DNA from: Sphingomicrobium aestuariivivum
Lineage (GTDB): Bacteria > Pseudomonadota > Alphaproteobacteria > Sphingomonadales > Sphingomonadaceae
Direction: 5' to 3'
Length of the DNA: 64,000 nt
Assembly: GCF_024721585.1 (NCBI RefSeq)
Contig: NZ_CP102629.1
Coordinates: forward strand, 496,001 to 560,000
Part shown: piece by piece, positions 17,341 through 26,579 of the stretch
Numbering within the stretch: position 1 is the stretch's first letter
Layout: the number at the start of each line of letters is the position of its first letter
Program-made: the position numbers and the translations under genes
The notes under the pieces: generated by a model
What the model was told of the DNA's origin: nothing
Databases searched by the model: none
Seen by the model: only the letters and a program-made list of their open reading frames with translations

Positions 17341-18909
17341 ATGAACCTCGTCAAGGCCGGGGGCACCATCGGCGGCCTGACCCTCGTCAGCCGCATCCTC
17401 GGCTTCGTGCGCGAGATGGTCTTCAGCCGTGTCATGGGCGCGTCCGCCGCGGCGGACCTGTTCGTCTTCGCCTTCACCATTCCCAACCAGCTGCGCCGGT
17501 TGCTTGGTGAAGGCGCCTTTTCCCAGGGTTTCGTGCCGCTCTTCGCCCGCCTCGTCGGCAAGGACGGCGATCTCGACGATGCCAAGCGCTTCGCCGAGGA
17601 AGTGCAGGCGGTGTTCCTGCCCGCGCTCATCCTCATCACCGCCATCTTCGTCGTCGGCATGCCGCTGGTCGTCGCCGCCATCGCCGACGAAAGCTGGCGT
17701 GCCGACCCCGTGCTCTTCGGGCAGGCGGTCGACCTTACCCGCATCACCTTCCCCTATCTCATCTTCATCGCGCTGGTCGCGTTGTTCAGCGGCATCCTCA
17801 ACTCGCTCTCGCGCTTTGCCGTCGCCGCCTTCGTGCCCGCGCTCCTCAACGTCGCGCTGGTCGGCGCGCTCCTGCTGGTCGACGACGGCGGGCTGGTCAC
17901 TGCCCGCGCGCTCGCCTGGGGGGTGATCGTCGGCGGTGTCATCCAGCTCGGCACGCTGGTCATCGCCACGCGCCGCGCCGGCCTTGCGCTCAAGATCCTG
18001 CCGCCGCGCATGACGCCGCGGGTGAAGGAACTCCTGAAACTCATGGTCCCCGCCACCATCGCGGCGGGCGGCTATTATATCAGCCAGCTCTTCTACCTGA
18101 AGTTCGCGACCCGCCTGCCCGACGGCAGCCTCGTGTACCTCTCCCAGGCCGACCGCCTCAACCAGCTCCCGCTGGCACTCATCGGTTCGGCCATCGGCGT
18201 CGCCATCCTGCCCGCCATCAGCCGCCACATCGGGCAGGCGGAGCACCGCCAGGCCTCCAACGTGCAGAGCCGCGCGACCGAGCTCGCCATGCTCCTCACC
18301 CTGCCCGCGACCATCGCGCTCATTGTCATCGCGGGGCCGATCATGACCGTCCTGTTCGAAGGCGGCCGCTTCACCGAGGAAGATGCCGCCGTCTCGGGCG
18401 CGGTGCTGTCCTACATGGTCCTCGGCCTGCCCGCCTATGTCATGATCAAGATCCTCGCGCCGGGCTTCTTCGCGCGCAAGGACATGAAGACGCCTGCCTA
18501 TATCACCATGTCGACCCTCGCCTTGTCGGTCGCCATCTGGTTCGGTTTCATCGACGAGATGGGCATCGTGATCCTGCCCATCGGCACCGCCATCGCGGCC
18601 TGGGTCAACGCCCTCACCCTTTACGTCCTCCTCCACCGCCGCGGCCATTTCAGCTTCGAGCCCTGGCTCGTCGCACGCCTTCTCAAGCAGATTTTCTGCG
18701 CAGGGGTCATGGCCGCCATCCTCTATGTCCTGTCCGAGATGGTCTTCGCCGACTGGTTCGCCGCCGGCGCGGGTCGCCGCAGCATCGCGCTGCTCGTCAC
18801 CTGCGGCGCGGGCGGCCTCGCCTATCTCGTCCTCGCCTGGGTGATCGGCGCGATGGACAAGAAGGACATCCTCCTCCTCCTCGGCAAATCGAAGTTCAAG
18901 GAAGCATAA
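17341..18909 (+). CDS. murJ: Lipid II flippase MurJ
   Basis: A 522-aa MOP-superfamily transporter with about 14 hydrophobic helices that flips lipid II to the periplasmic face for peptidoglycan synthesis. Typical stretches are the start TIGGLTLVSRILGFVREMV, the loop FTIPNQLRRLLGEGAFSQGF and KILAPGFFARKDMKTP. Arg residues of the central cavity appear conserved in those segments. It lies 18 nt after secB, and trpS starts directly at its stop (TAAATG), which suggests one transcript secB-murJ-trpS. Confidence 0.96.
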   Translation: MNLVKAGGTIGGLTLVSRILGFVREMVFSRVMGASAAADLFVFAFTIPNQLRRLLGEGAFSQGFVPLFARLVGKDGDLDDAKRFAEEVQAVFLPALILITAIFVVGMPLVVAAIADESWRADPVLFGQAVDLTRITFPYLIFIALVALFSGILNSLSRFAVAAFVPALLNVALVGALLLVDDGGLVTARALAWGVIVGGVIQLGTLVIATRRAGLALKILPPRMTPRVKELLKLMVPATIAAGGYYISQLFYLKFATRLPDGSLVYLSQADRLNQLPLALIGSAIGVAILPAISRHIGQAEHRQASNVQSRATELAMLLTLPATIALIVIAGPIMTVLFEGGRFTEEDAAVSGAVLSYMVLGLPAYVMIKILAPGFFARKDMKTPAYITMSTLALSVAIWFGFIDEMGIVILPIGTAIAAWVNALTLYVLLHRRGHFSFEPWLVARLLKQIFCAGVMAAILYVLSEMVFADWFAAGAGRRSIALLVTCGAGGLAYLVLAWVIGAMDKKDILLLLGKSKFKEA

Positions 18910-19908
18910 ATGCGCATCGTCTCCGGCATCCAGCCCACGGGTGACCTCCATCTCGGCAACCTCCTTGGCGCGATCCTGCGCTGGACCACGATGCAGGACG
19001 ATGAAGGCGAGCGCTTCTTCTTCCTCGCCGACCTCCACGCCATCACCGTCGACCACGAGCCCGCGCAGCTCCGCCGCAACGTGCGCGAGATGGCCGCAGC
19101 GCTGCTCGCCTCGGGCATCGATCCCGAGCGCTCCACCCTGTTCGCGCAGTCGGACGTCCCCGCCCATGCAGAGCTGCAGTGGCTCCTCGCCTGCACCGCG
19201 CGCATGGGCTGGCTCAGCCGCATGACCCAGTTCAAGGCCAAGTCGGGCAAGAACCGCGAGAAGGCCTCTGTGGGCCTGTTCACCTATCCCGTGCTGCAGG
19301 CCGCCGACGTCATGCTCTACCAGGCCACCCACGTCCCCGTGGGCGAGGACCAGAAGCAGCATATCGAGCTGGCCCGCGACATCGCCGACAGCTTCAACCA
19401 TCGCGTCGATGACGAGGTGTTCGCCGCGCCCGCGCCTTACATCGGCACCGGCCGCGCCGCGCGTGTGATGAGCCTCCGGGATGCCTCGAACAAGATGTCC
19501 AAGTCCGATCCCTCGGACATGAGCCGCATCAACCTTTCCGACGACGATGATGCGATCCGCACCAAGATCAAGAAGGCGCGCACCGACCCCGAACCGCTGC
19601 CCGAGACGCTCGAAGGTCTCGAGGAGCGCGCGGAAGCGCGCAACCTCGTCGGCATCATGGCGGCGGTCACTAATCGCAGCGAGGAGGAGGTGCTGTCCGA
19701 ATTCGCCGGCCAGGGCTTCGGCGCCTTCAAGCCCGCGCTCGGCGATGCGCTCGTCTCGCTGCTCGCGCCGATCCGCGCCCGCCTCGAGGAATATCGCGCC
19801 GATGACAAGCGCCTCGACGCCATCCTCGACGAGGGCGCCGAAAAGGCCCGCCAGACCGCGCAGCCTACGCTCGACAAGGCCTATGCCGCGCTTGGCCTGC
19901 GTCGCTGA
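18910..19908 (+). CDS. trpS: Tryptophanyl-tRNA synthetase
   Basis: A 332-aa class I aminoacyl-tRNA synthetase that charges tRNA-Trp. The HIGH-type motif is GDLHLGN (about residues 11-17) and the KMSKS loop is intact in NKMSKSDPSD (about 195-200). Trp-recognition and dimer segments such as FTYPVLQAADVMLY and VPVGEDQKQHIELARDIA are present. The ATG follows the murJ stop with no gap. Length is normal for bacterial TrpRS. No attenuator was seen upstream. Confidence 0.97.
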   Translation: MRIVSGIQPTGDLHLGNLLGAILRWTTMQDDEGERFFFLADLHAITVDHEPAQLRRNVREMAAALLASGIDPERSTLFAQSDVPAHAELQWLLACTARMGWLSRMTQFKAKSGKNREKASVGLFTYPVLQAADVMLYQATHVPVGEDQKQHIELARDIADSFNHRVDDEVFAAPAPYIGTGRAARVMSLRDASNKMSKSDPSDMSRINLSDDDDAIRTKIKKARTDPEPLPETLEGLEERAEARNLVGIMAAVTNRSEEEVLSEFAGQGFGAFKPALGDALVSLLAPIRARLEEYRADDKRLDAILDEGAEKARQTAQPTLDKAYAALGLRR

Positions 19909-20021
19909 TTTCCCCCGTTACTTAAACGTCGTATAGGCGACTCTAACGCTTCATGGCCGGTTCACGGCCTGATGTGCTATAAGCACGCCAGTTATTCCGT
20001 GAACCCAAGGAAGCATGTGCC

Positions 20022-20705
20022 ATGCGTAAACTGTTGAAAGCGACCGCCGCGAGCGTCGCGCTCCTTGGCCTCACCGGCTGTGCGACCGGCTTTCCGGCGC
20101 AGGTCAGCCGTTTCCAGGCCATGCCCGCCCCTGCCGGCGAGACCTTCGCCGTCATTCCCATGAACGAAGCCGACGCCGGCGGTCTCGAATTCTCGCGCTA
20201 TGCCGAGATGGTCGCCGCCGAACTGCGCGAGGAAGGCTATGTCCAGGCCGCCGACCCCGCTTCGGCCACCATGCTGGTCGAGCTTGGCTATGGTGTCGAT
20301 GACGGCCGCGAGCGCATCGTCGGCAACTATCCTGGCTATCACGACCCGCGCTTCCGCCTCGGCCTCACCTTCGGCCGCTCCTATTACCACCCGTGGTACG
20401 GCTATCGCTATGCGCGCCACCCCTATTTCGGGCGTCGCCTCCCTTATTCGTGGGGCTGGGACGATCCCTTCTGGGCCGGTCCGGGCGTGCGCAGCTACAC
20501 GGAGTATCGCTCGACCGTCGAGGTCGACATCCGCCGTGCCGCCGACAACCAGGCGATCTTCGAAGGCACCGCCAAGGCGCGTAGCCGCACCGACGAGATG
20601 GGCGCGCTCGTGCCCAGCCTCATCGAGGCGATGTTTACCGATTTCCCGGGCCGCAACGGCGAGACCGTACGCATCACCGTTAAGCCCGAGGACGCACGCC
20701 GCTAA
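20022..20705 (+). CDS. DUF4136-type lipoprotein
   Basis: A 227-aa secreted lipoprotein: basic start, hydrophobic helix, and lipobox LTGC with modified Cys20. The mature part carries the DUF4136 pattern: a parallel-sheet-like AEMVAAELREEGYVQAADPASATMLVELGYGV, then a Tyr/Trp/Arg-rich stretch (residues about 115-160) and a closing FEGTAKARSRTDEMGALVPSLIEAMFTDFPGRNGETVRI. The family has no known activity; the fold resembles other periplasmic assembly or accessory lipoproteins. It probably has its own promoter in the 113-nt gap, and it ends at a strong bidirectional terminator shared with dnaA. Confidence 0.82.
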   Translation: MRKLLKATAASVALLGLTGCATGFPAQVSRFQAMPAPAGETFAVIPMNEADAGGLEFSRYAEMVAAELREEGYVQAADPASATMLVELGYGVDDGRERIVGNYPGYHDPRFRLGLTFGRSYYHPWYGYRYARHPYFGRRLPYSWGWDDPFWAGPGVRSYTEYRSTVEVDIRRAADNQAIFEGTAKARSRTDEMGALVPSLIEAMFTDFPGRNGETVRITVKPEDARR

Positions 20706-20730
20706 GGTCCCCGCGCCACTCAGGACACCA

Positions 20731-20766
20731 AAAAACCCGCCCGGTGACCAGACCGGGCGGGTTTTT
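20731..20766. terminator. Strong bidirectional terminator between DUF4136 gene and dnaA
   Basis: A perfect 15-bp inverted repeat (arms 20731-20745 and 20752-20766, core CCCGCCCGGT/ACCGGGCGGG) has a 6-nt loop and is flanked by A and T runs on the two sides. Each strand therefore shows a GC stem followed by T residues. It serves both convergent genes. Confidence 0.92.
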
Positions 20767-20792
20767 CTTTTCCCCCTTATGGAGGGACGAAC

Positions 20793-22190
20793 CTAGTTTT
20801 CCAGCTGGCGCGTGAGCAGCCGGATGTCGGCGTCGAGCTCGGCATCGGCGGCCCGCAGGCTCTCGATACGCTTGACGGCATGGATCACGGTCGTGTGGTC
20901 GCGCCCGCCGAAGCGCCGTCCGATATCCGGCAGCGACTTGGGCGTCAGCTGCTTGGACAGGTACATGGCGACCTGCCTCGGGCGGGCCACTTCGCGGGCG
21001 CGTCTCGCGGAAGTCATCTCGGCCTTGCGGATCGAGAAATGGGCGGCAACCTTGGTCTGGATCTCGTCGATCGAGATGCGGCGCTGGTTGGCGCGCAGCA
21101 CGTTGGCGAGCACTTCCTCGACGAAGGGCACGTCGATGGCGCGGCCGGTCATCATCGCATAAGCGGCGATGCGGTTGAGCGCGCCTTCGAGTTCGCGGAT
21201 CGAATTGGTGATGCGGCGGGCGAGGAATTCGACCACGGCCTCGGGCATGTCGACGCCCGGCAGCCCATCGAGCTTCGACCGGAGGATGTTGTAGCGCAGC
21301 TCGTAATCGGCGGCGTTGATGTCGGCGACGAGGCCCCACGACAGGCGCGACAGGATGCGCGGCTCGATGCCGTCGAGGTCCTGCGGCGCACGATCCGAGG
21401 TAATCACCAGGCGGCGGCCCGCGGTGATGATCTCGTTCATCGTGTGGAAGAACTCTTCCTGCGTCGATTCCTTGCCGGCGATAAACTGGACGTCGTCGAC
21501 CAGGAGGAGGTCGGCCGAGCGCAGCTTCTGCTTGAAGGCGATGGTGTCATTCTCGCGCAGCGCGCGGACGAACTCGACCATGAACTTTTCCGCCGACATG
21601 CTGACGACCAGCGCGTCGGGATGCTGCTCGAGGAAGGCCTGCCCGATGGCGTGCAGGAGGTGCGTCTTGCCGCGACCGGTGCCACCATGGATGAACAGCG
21701 GGTTGAAGGCGACGGTATCGCTATTGGCCAGCGTGCGCGCGGCGGTCGCGGCGACTTCATTGGCCTTGCCGATGACGAAATGTTCGAAATCGTAGCGATT
21801 GTCGAAATTGGGACGCGGATGCTTGGGCGCGGCCTTCGCCGGCGCCGGCGCCGGCGTCTCTTCGACGGTCGGCTCGAGGATCAGCATCGGGCTCGGACGC
21901 GGTGCGCCTTCGGCGGGGATGAGGTTGACCTCGCGCACCAGCGGCAGCGTGTGGCGCCAGGCCAGCGACAGGCGGTCGCCGAAGTGCGACTTCACCCAGT
22001 CGGCCATGAACTGCGAGGGAAGGAGGATGTCGAGCGCGCCCGATTCGGGTTCGAAATGCCCCAGTTCGGCAGGCTTCAGCCAGCCGTCGAACGTGCGCGC
22101 GCCAAGATCCTTGCGAAGGTTCTCGCGGATGCTCTTCCACGCTGCCTCGAGCGGCGCTTCCGTGCCCATCTCGCTGCCCTGCGGACGCAT
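20793..22190 (-). CDS. dnaA: Chromosomal replication initiator protein DnaA
   Basis: A 465-aa AAA+ protein that binds DnaA boxes and opens oriC. Domain I (1-90) contains [10 protein letters not shown]; domain II is a short Pro/Ala linker (about 107-125) encoded by a GCCGGC-rich repeat. Domain III has Walker [10 protein letters not shown] (169-177) and Walker [10 protein letters not shown]. Domain IV ends with the DNA-binding signature [11 protein letters not shown] chose ATG 22190 because AAGGTGAAG precedes it; an in-frame upstream extension to 22388 has no similarity. The gene lies downstream of mutM and rpsT on the same strand, as in many alphaproteobacteria, and away from rpmH. Confidence 0.97.
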   Translation of the reverse strand: MRPQGSEMGTEAPLEAAWKSIRENLRKDLGARTFDGWLKPAELGHFEPESGALDILLPSQFMADWVKSHFGDRLSLAWRHTLPLVREVNLIPAEGAPRPSPMLILEPTVEETPAPAPAKAAPKHPRPNFDNRYDFEHFVIGKANEVAATAARTLANSDTVAFNPLFIHGGTGRGKTHLLHAIGQAFLEQHPDALVVSMSAEKFMVEFVRALRENDTIAFKQKLRSADLLLVDDVQFIAGKESTQEEFFHTMNEIITAGRRLVITSDRAPQDLDGIEPRILSRLSWGLVADINAADYELRYNILRSKLDGLPGVDMPEAVVEFLARRITNSIRELEGALNRIAAYAMMTGRAIDVPFVEEVLANVLRANQRRISIDEIQTKVAAHFSIRKAEMTSARRAREVARPRQVAMYLSKQLTPKSLPDIGRRFGGRDHTTVIHAVKRIESLRAADAELDADIRLLTRQLEN

Positions 22191-22530
22191 AGCTTCACCT
22201 TCGCCTTGCACTGGCTCGCGCCTCCCCGTCAAACATGCAATTGGCACAGCGGTTCTGTTGCCCGGAATCGCGTTAACGCGACCCGTGCCCGTGACTACCG
22301 GCTCTACCTTGCCCCCCGGGGCGGAATCGCCGCCGGAGTGATGTTTGTAAGTGGACTGTCGGGCATCGTTCAAGACCCGTTTTTTCATTTTGATGAAATA
22401 AAGTCTATTGACAGCGCAAAGCCGCGAAAAATCGAATAATTAGCAGTTTTCCGCCCTTTATTGATCCGCGTCCGAAGCGGCGGGGAGACGAATCATTGGA
22501 AAGGCTGGACTTTTTCCGGACACCAAAATG
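22191..22530 (-). promoter_or_regulatory. dnaA upstream region with candidate promoter and GANTC sites
   Basis: The dnaA-rpsT gap holds no gene. A candidate minus-strand promoter has TTGAAC (22373-22368), an 18-nt spacer and TACAAA (22349-22344), leaving a leader of about 145 nt. Four GAATC (GANTC) sites lie in the whole gap, at 22265, 22324, 22490 and 22577. The stretch 22380-22460 is clearly AT-rich. No sequence close to the DnaA box TTATCCACA was found, so I do not call an origin. Confidence 0.35.
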
Positions 22531-22564
22531 AAACGGACCGCCGGGTCTCCCCGACGGTCCGTTT
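22531..22564 (-). terminator. Terminator downstream of rpsT
   Basis: Arms AAACGGACCG (22531-22540) and CGGTCCGTTT (22555-22564) pair perfectly over 10 bp. On the minus strand the stem is followed by CATTTTGG, a moderate T tract. It lies 60 nt past the rpsT stop and would separate rpsT from dnaA. Confidence 0.65.
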
Positions 22565-22623
22565 CCTTATCGTGGTGAATCCGTTTTTAATCGGAACCGG
22601 AACGTCCCGAAACGGATCAACCC

Positions 22624-22887
22624 TTAGCCGAGCGCGGCGACGCGCTTCGACAGGCGGCTCATCTTACGGGCCGCGGTGTTCTTGTGCATGACACCCTTGG
22701 CAACGCCGCGAGCGATCTCGGGCTGGGCGTCGCGAAGCGCCTTCTGGGCTTCGTCCTGCTTGCCATTGGCCAGCGCCGTTTCGACGGCCTTGATGAAGGT
22801 GCGGATGCGGCTGACGCGCGCACCGTTGATCTCGGCGCGACGGTCGTTGCGACGGATACGCTTACGTGCCTGCGGCGAATTCGCCAT
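22624..22887 (-). CDS. rpsT: Small ribosomal subunit protein bS20
   Basis: An 87-aa basic three-helix protein that binds 16S rRNA. The start [17 protein letters not shown] is diagnostic, as is the end [20 protein letters not shown]. Length is the family norm. It has its own 3' terminator before dnaA and lies 128 nt after mutM on the same strand. The mutM-rpsT-dnaA order is a conserved alphaproteobacterial arrangement. Confidence 0.97.
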   Translation of the reverse strand: MANSPQARKRIRRNDRRAEINGARVSRIRTFIKAVETALANGKQDEAQKALRDAQPEIARGVAKGVMHKNTAARKMSRLSKRVAALG

Positions 22888-23015
22888 GGATGGACCTCAA
22901 CTCGTTCGTTTAAAAAGAAAATCGGTGCAAAGCCGCTCTGGCCTGCACCGGCATGGGAGCCCCCTTACCCAAAGCCTCCCTGCCCGTCAAGCATCTGCGC
23001 GGCTCTCTCCTGCGC

Positions 23016-23828
23016 TTAGCGCTGGCACGTCGGGCAATAGAAGGTCGAGCGCCCGCCCTGGACGCGCCGCCGGATCGACCCGCAGCCACGGCGGCAGGGC
23101 TCGCCTTCGCGGCCATAGACATCGAAGCTCTTGGAGAAATAGCCGAGCTCGCCATCGGGCTGCGCATAATCGCGCAGGGTCGAGCCGCCCGCCGCCACCG
23201 CTTCGGTAAGCACCTCGCCGATCGCCTGTCCGAGGGCCTCCACGCGCCCCGTTCCGATCGAGCCCGCCTTGCGACCCGGTGCGATCCTCGATCGCCACAG
23301 CGCCTCGCATACATAAATATTGCCCAGCCCCGCGATCACCCGCTGGTCGAGGAGCGCCAGCTTGATCGCCGTCCCCTTGCCCGCCAGCCGCGCCTTCAGC
23401 GCCTTCGCATCCACTTCAGGCAGCGGTTCGGGCCCCATCCCCTCGAAGCCCGCATAATCCCCGATCTCCGATGTCGGCTCGAGATCGACGAATCCGAACC
23501 GCCGCGGGTCGTTGAGCGCGAGCCTGCGCCCCGCCCCCGTTTCGAGCAGGAGATGGTCATGCTTGCCGATCTCATGCGGATCGATCCGCCAGCTGCCCGA
23601 CATGCCGAGATGGAAGACGAGCGTATCGCCGCGATCGGTATCGATGAGGCCATATTTGGCCCGCCGCCACAGCCGTGTCACCGTGGCGCCCGTCAATCGC
23701 TGGCCGAGGCCATCGGGAAAGGGTTTGCGCATGTCGGGCCGGCGCACCTCGACCCGCGCGATGCGCTGGCCTTCGAGCACGGGCGCGAGCCCGCGCACGG
23801 TGGTTTCCACTTCGGGCAGTTCAGGCAT
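23016..23828 (-). CDS. mutM: Formamidopyrimidine-DNA glycosylase
   Basis: A 270-aa bifunctional glycosylase/AP lyase that removes 8-oxoguanine and ring-opened purines. The catalytic N-terminus PELPEVETTVRGL supplies the nucleophilic Pro and the Glu. The H2TH region contains LLDQRVIAGLGNIYVCEALW. The C-terminal zinc finger CRRGCG...CPTC has its four cysteines and ends in CQR. Length is typical. The gene is transcribed away from ubiE, and its 73-nt upstream gap must hold both promoters. Confidence 0.97.
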   Translation of the reverse strand: MPELPEVETTVRGLAPVLEGQRIARVEVRRPDMRKPFPDGLGQRLTGATVTRLWRRAKYGLIDTDRGDTLVFHLGMSGSWRIDPHEIGKHDHLLLETGAGRRLALNDPRRFGFVDLEPTSEIGDYAGFEGMGPEPLPEVDAKALKARLAGKGTAIKLALLDQRVIAGLGNIYVCEALWRSRIAPGRKAGSIGTGRVEALGQAIGEVLTEAVAAGGSTLRDYAQPDGELGYFSKSFDVYGREGEPCRRGCGSIRRRVQGGRSTFYCPTCQR

Positions 23829-23901
23829 CGGGCATCACTCGCATGAAAAGGGCGCTTAAGACCCGTTCCCCATGCCCTCAACCCCTGCTAGGGCCAAGCC
23901 C

Positions 23902-24633
23902 ATGCAGGATCCCGTCTATTTCGGCGACGAACAGGTCGCCCCCGAAGAGAAAACCCAGCGCGTCCACGGCGTCTTCGCCTCGGTCGCGGCGCGCTACGAC
24001 CTCATGAACGACCTCATGTCGGGCGGCCTCCACCGCCTGTGGAAGGACCGTTTCGTGGCCCGCGTCGCCCCGCGCCGGGCTGAGCGCATCCTCGACATGG
24101 CGGGCGGCACCGGGGACATCGCCTTCCGCATGGCGGCCAAGGGCGCCGAGGTCACCGTCGCCGACATCAACGAGCATATGCTCGAGGTCGGCAAGGACCG
24201 CGCGAAAAAGCGCGGTATCGAGGGCCTCGCCTGGCGCGTCGAAAATGCCGAGACGCTCGGCCTCGAAGACGCACAGTTCGACGCCTACACCATCGCCTTC
24301 GGCATCCGGAACGTCACCGACATCCCTGCGGCGCTCAAGGAAGCGCACCGTGTCCTAAAGCGCGGCGGCCGCTTTTACTGCCTCGAATTCTCGACCAGCG
24401 AATGGCCGGGCTTCGGCAATCTCTACGAGGCCTATGCCGAACATCTCATCCCGCGCATCGGCGAAGTCGTCGCGCAGGACCGCGACAGCTACCAGTATCT
24501 CGTCGAATCGATCCGCCGCTTCCCGCGCATGCCCGCCTTCGAAAGTATGATCCGCCAGGCCGGCTTCGAGCGCACCGGCTACCAGCCCATCCTCGGCGGC
24601 CTCGTCGCCATCCACTGGGGGTGGAAGCTCTAG
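23902..24633 (+). CDS. ubiE: Ubiquinone/menaquinone C-methyltransferase
   Basis: A 243-aa SAM-dependent methyltransferase acting on the benzoquinol ring in ubiquinone synthesis. Signatures are FASVAARYDLMNDLMSGGLHRLWKD, the SAM loop ILDMAGGTGDIAF, FGIRNVTD and RVLKRGGRFYCLEFS. I chose ATG 23902, which gives the usual N-terminus (FGDEQVAPEEKTQRVHGVF); an in-frame ATG 30 nt earlier is possible. The stop overlaps the ubiB GTG (TAGTG), so the two quinone genes are translationally coupled. Confidence 0.94.
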   Translation: MQDPVYFGDEQVAPEEKTQRVHGVFASVAARYDLMNDLMSGGLHRLWKDRFVARVAPRRAERILDMAGGTGDIAFRMAAKGAEVTVADINEHMLEVGKDRAKKRGIEGLAWRVENAETLGLEDAQFDAYTIAFGIRNVTDIPAALKEAHRVLKRGGRFYCLEFSTSEWPGFGNLYEAYAEHLIPRIGEVVAQDRDSYQYLVESIRRFPRMPAFESMIRQAGFERTGYQPILGGLVAIHWGWKL

Positions 24634-26165
24634 TGGCCAGTACGCTTACCCATGTCTCGCGTCTCCTGCGCTGGGGGCGCACGCTCGCCCGCCACGGCGC
24701 GCTGCGAGGGATCGAGAACGATCCACTGACCCCGCCCAACATGAAACGGCTCCTTCGCCTTGCCCGCTTCGGCCTCAGGCAGCCCGATCAGCCCGACTAT
24801 GCCGCCGCGCTGCAGGAAATCGGCCCCGCCGCCATCAAGCTGGGACAGGCGCTCGCCACCCGACCCGACCTCGTCGGCGAGGAGGCGGCCGAAAATCTCC
24901 TCAGCCTGCAGGACAACCTCCCGCCCGCGCCGATCAGCATCATCGAGCCCGCGGTCGAGAAGGCGCTGGGCGCGCCCATCGACCGACTCTTTGCCGAATT
25001 CGCCGAGCATCCCGTCGGCGCCGCCTCGATCGCGCAGGTCCACAGGGCCGTCACCATCGACGGCAAGACCGTTGCGGTGAAGGTCCTGCGTCCCGGCATC
25101 GAGGAGCAGTTCGCCGAAGCGCTCGAAACCTATGAATGGGCCGCCGCCCAGCTCGAAGGCTATGGCGGCGACGAAACCCAACGCCTCCGCCCGCGCCAGG
25201 TCATCGCCCATTTCCGCCAGTGGACCAACCGCGAATTGGACCTCCAGCGCGAGGCCGCCTCCGCCTCCGAGCTGCGCGAGAATATGGTCGCCGAACCCGG
25301 CTTCTACGTCCCCGAGATCGACTGGCGCCGCACCGCGCGCCGCGTCCTCACGATGGAATGGCTCGAAGGCACCAAGCTCACCAAGAAATCGGAACTCGTC
25401 GCCAAGGGCCATGACCTCCACGCGCTCTCGCAGATCCTCGTGCGTGGCTTCCTCCGGCAGGCGGTCGTCGACGGCTTCTTCCACGCCGACTTGCACCAGG
25501 GCAATCTCATCGCGCTCGATAACGGCCAGCTCGCCGCGGTCGACTTCGGCATCATGGGCCGCATCGACCGGCAGGCCCGCCTGTGGCTCGCCGAAATCCT
25601 CTACGGCCTCATCACGGGCAACTACAAACGCGTCGCCGAAATCCATTTCGAGGCGCAATATGTGCCCGCCCATCACAGCGTCGACGAATTCGCCACCGCG
25701 CTGCGTGCCGTCGGCGAACCGATTCGCGGCCTGCCGGTGAAGGACATCTCGATCGGGCGCATGCTCGAGGGGCTCTTCTCGATCACCCGCGATTTCGACA
25801 TGGCGACCCAGCCCCATCTCCTCCTCCTCCAGAAGACGATGGTGATGGAGGAAGGCGTGGTCGTCAGCCTCGATCCCGACATCAACATGTGGGAGGCGGC
25901 CGAGCCCTTCCTGCGCGAATGGATCCGCTCGGAGCTCGGCCCCGAGGCGTTCATCGCCGACCGCCTCACCGCGATCCGCCGCGCCTTCCAGAAGCTGCCT
26001 CACCTCATCGACAAGATCGACGCCACCTATCCCGAACCGGGCGGTGCCCCGCCCATGCCCCCCTTGCCCGAAGTGCGGCTGATCGAGCGCCCCCGCTGGG
26101 GCGGCTACCTCCTCACCGCGCTGATCGCGGGCGCGGCGGGCGCGGGGCTGGTGGCGGTGTTGTAG
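24633..26165 (+). CDS. ubiB: UbiB (ABC1/ADCK family) ubiquinone biosynthesis protein
   Basis: A 510-aa membrane-anchored atypical kinase/ATPase that supports ubiquinone synthesis. The family features are AAIKLGQALATRPDL (the KxGQ motif), the Ala-rich loop GAASIAQVHRA in place of a Gly loop, invariant Lys in VAVKVLRPG, FFHADLHQGN and VDFGIMG. Two C-terminal hydrophobic helices (after residue about 470) anchor it. Translation begins at GTG 24633 overlapping the ubiE stop. It is followed without a gap by a small membrane protein gene. Confidence 0.94.
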   Translation: MASTLTHVSRLLRWGRTLARHGALRGIENDPLTPPNMKRLLRLARFGLRQPDQPDYAAALQEIGPAAIKLGQALATRPDLVGEEAAENLLSLQDNLPPAPISIIEPAVEKALGAPIDRLFAEFAEHPVGAASIAQVHRAVTIDGKTVAVKVLRPGIEEQFAEALETYEWAAAQLEGYGGDETQRLRPRQVIAHFRQWTNRELDLQREAASASELRENMVAEPGFYVPEIDWRRTARRVLTMEWLEGTKLTKKSELVAKGHDLHALSQILVRGFLRQAVVDGFFHADLHQGNLIALDNGQLAAVDFGIMGRIDRQARLWLAEILYGLITGNYKRVAEIHFEAQYVPAHHSVDEFATALRAVGEPIRGLPVKDISIGRMLEGLFSITRDFDMATQPHLLLLQKTMVMEEGVVVSLDPDINMWEAAEPFLREWIRSELGPEAFIADRLTAIRRAFQKLPHLIDKIDATYPEPGGAPPMPPLPEVRLIERPRWGGYLLTALIAGAAGAGLVAVL

Positions 26166-26579
26166 ATGAAGGCGATCCGCTTCCTCCTCGCTGCCATCCT
26201 CAGCGCCTGGGCGGGTGGTTTCACCTTCCTGTTCGCCATGACCCTCTACGAAAATGACGGCGCGCCCATGTCGATCATGCTCGAACCGCTCGGCTGGCTC
26301 ATCGCCATCATGGCGGGCTTCGCTCCTGCGCTGATCGGCGGTATCGTCATGACGGCGGCTTCTGGCGTTTCGGCAAAACTGCGCGCGCCCGCCTCCTGGG
26401 CGGTGGCGGGCGCCATTGGCGGCGTGGCCGCGATGCTGATGCTCCCTACCGGCGTGAAGTATGAGCTGCCGCTGCCGGTCCTCGTGGCCAGCGCCATATC
26501 GGGGCTGGCGGCAGCGCTCGTTTTCCGCGCCGTGGTGCAATTGCCGCCGCTCGAGCCGCGCATTAGGATCGGCGACTGA
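26166..26579 (+). CDS. Hypothetical four-helix membrane protein
   Basis: A 137-aa protein with four predicted transmembrane segments (about residues 5-27, 40-64, 74-94, 100-124) and short polar loops. No family is recognised. It starts directly after the ubiB stop and its stop overlaps the coaBC ATG by one base (TGATG), so it is embedded in the ubiE-ubiB-coaBC-dut transcript and probably real. A link to quinone or CoA synthesis is only suggested by position. Confidence 0.7.
   Translation: MKAIRFLLAAILSAWAGGFTFLFAMTLYENDGAPMSIMLEPLGWLIAIMAGFAPALIGGIVMTAASGVSAKLRAPASWAVAGAIGGVAAMLMLPTGVKYELPLPVLVASAISGLAAALVFRAVVQLPPLEPRIRIGD

Noticed and set aside
16627-19401. A 924-codon open frame on the minus strand
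   Set aside because: It is antisense to secB, murJ and trpS and rich in Asp/Glu/Arg/Gly repeats typical of shadow frames.
22408-22440. TTGACA followed by AATAAT on the plus strand in the dnaA-rpsT gap
   Set aside because: The spacing between the hexamers is 21 nt, and no plus-strand gene lies downstream before ubiE.
22191-22623. Chromosome origin next to dnaA
   Set aside because: No DnaA boxes were found, and alphaproteobacterial origins are often not beside dnaA.
22461-22691. A 76-codon plus-strand frame in the dnaA-rpsT gap
   Set aside because: It runs through the rpsT terminator hairpin and into antisense of rpsT, with no ribosome site or family similarity.
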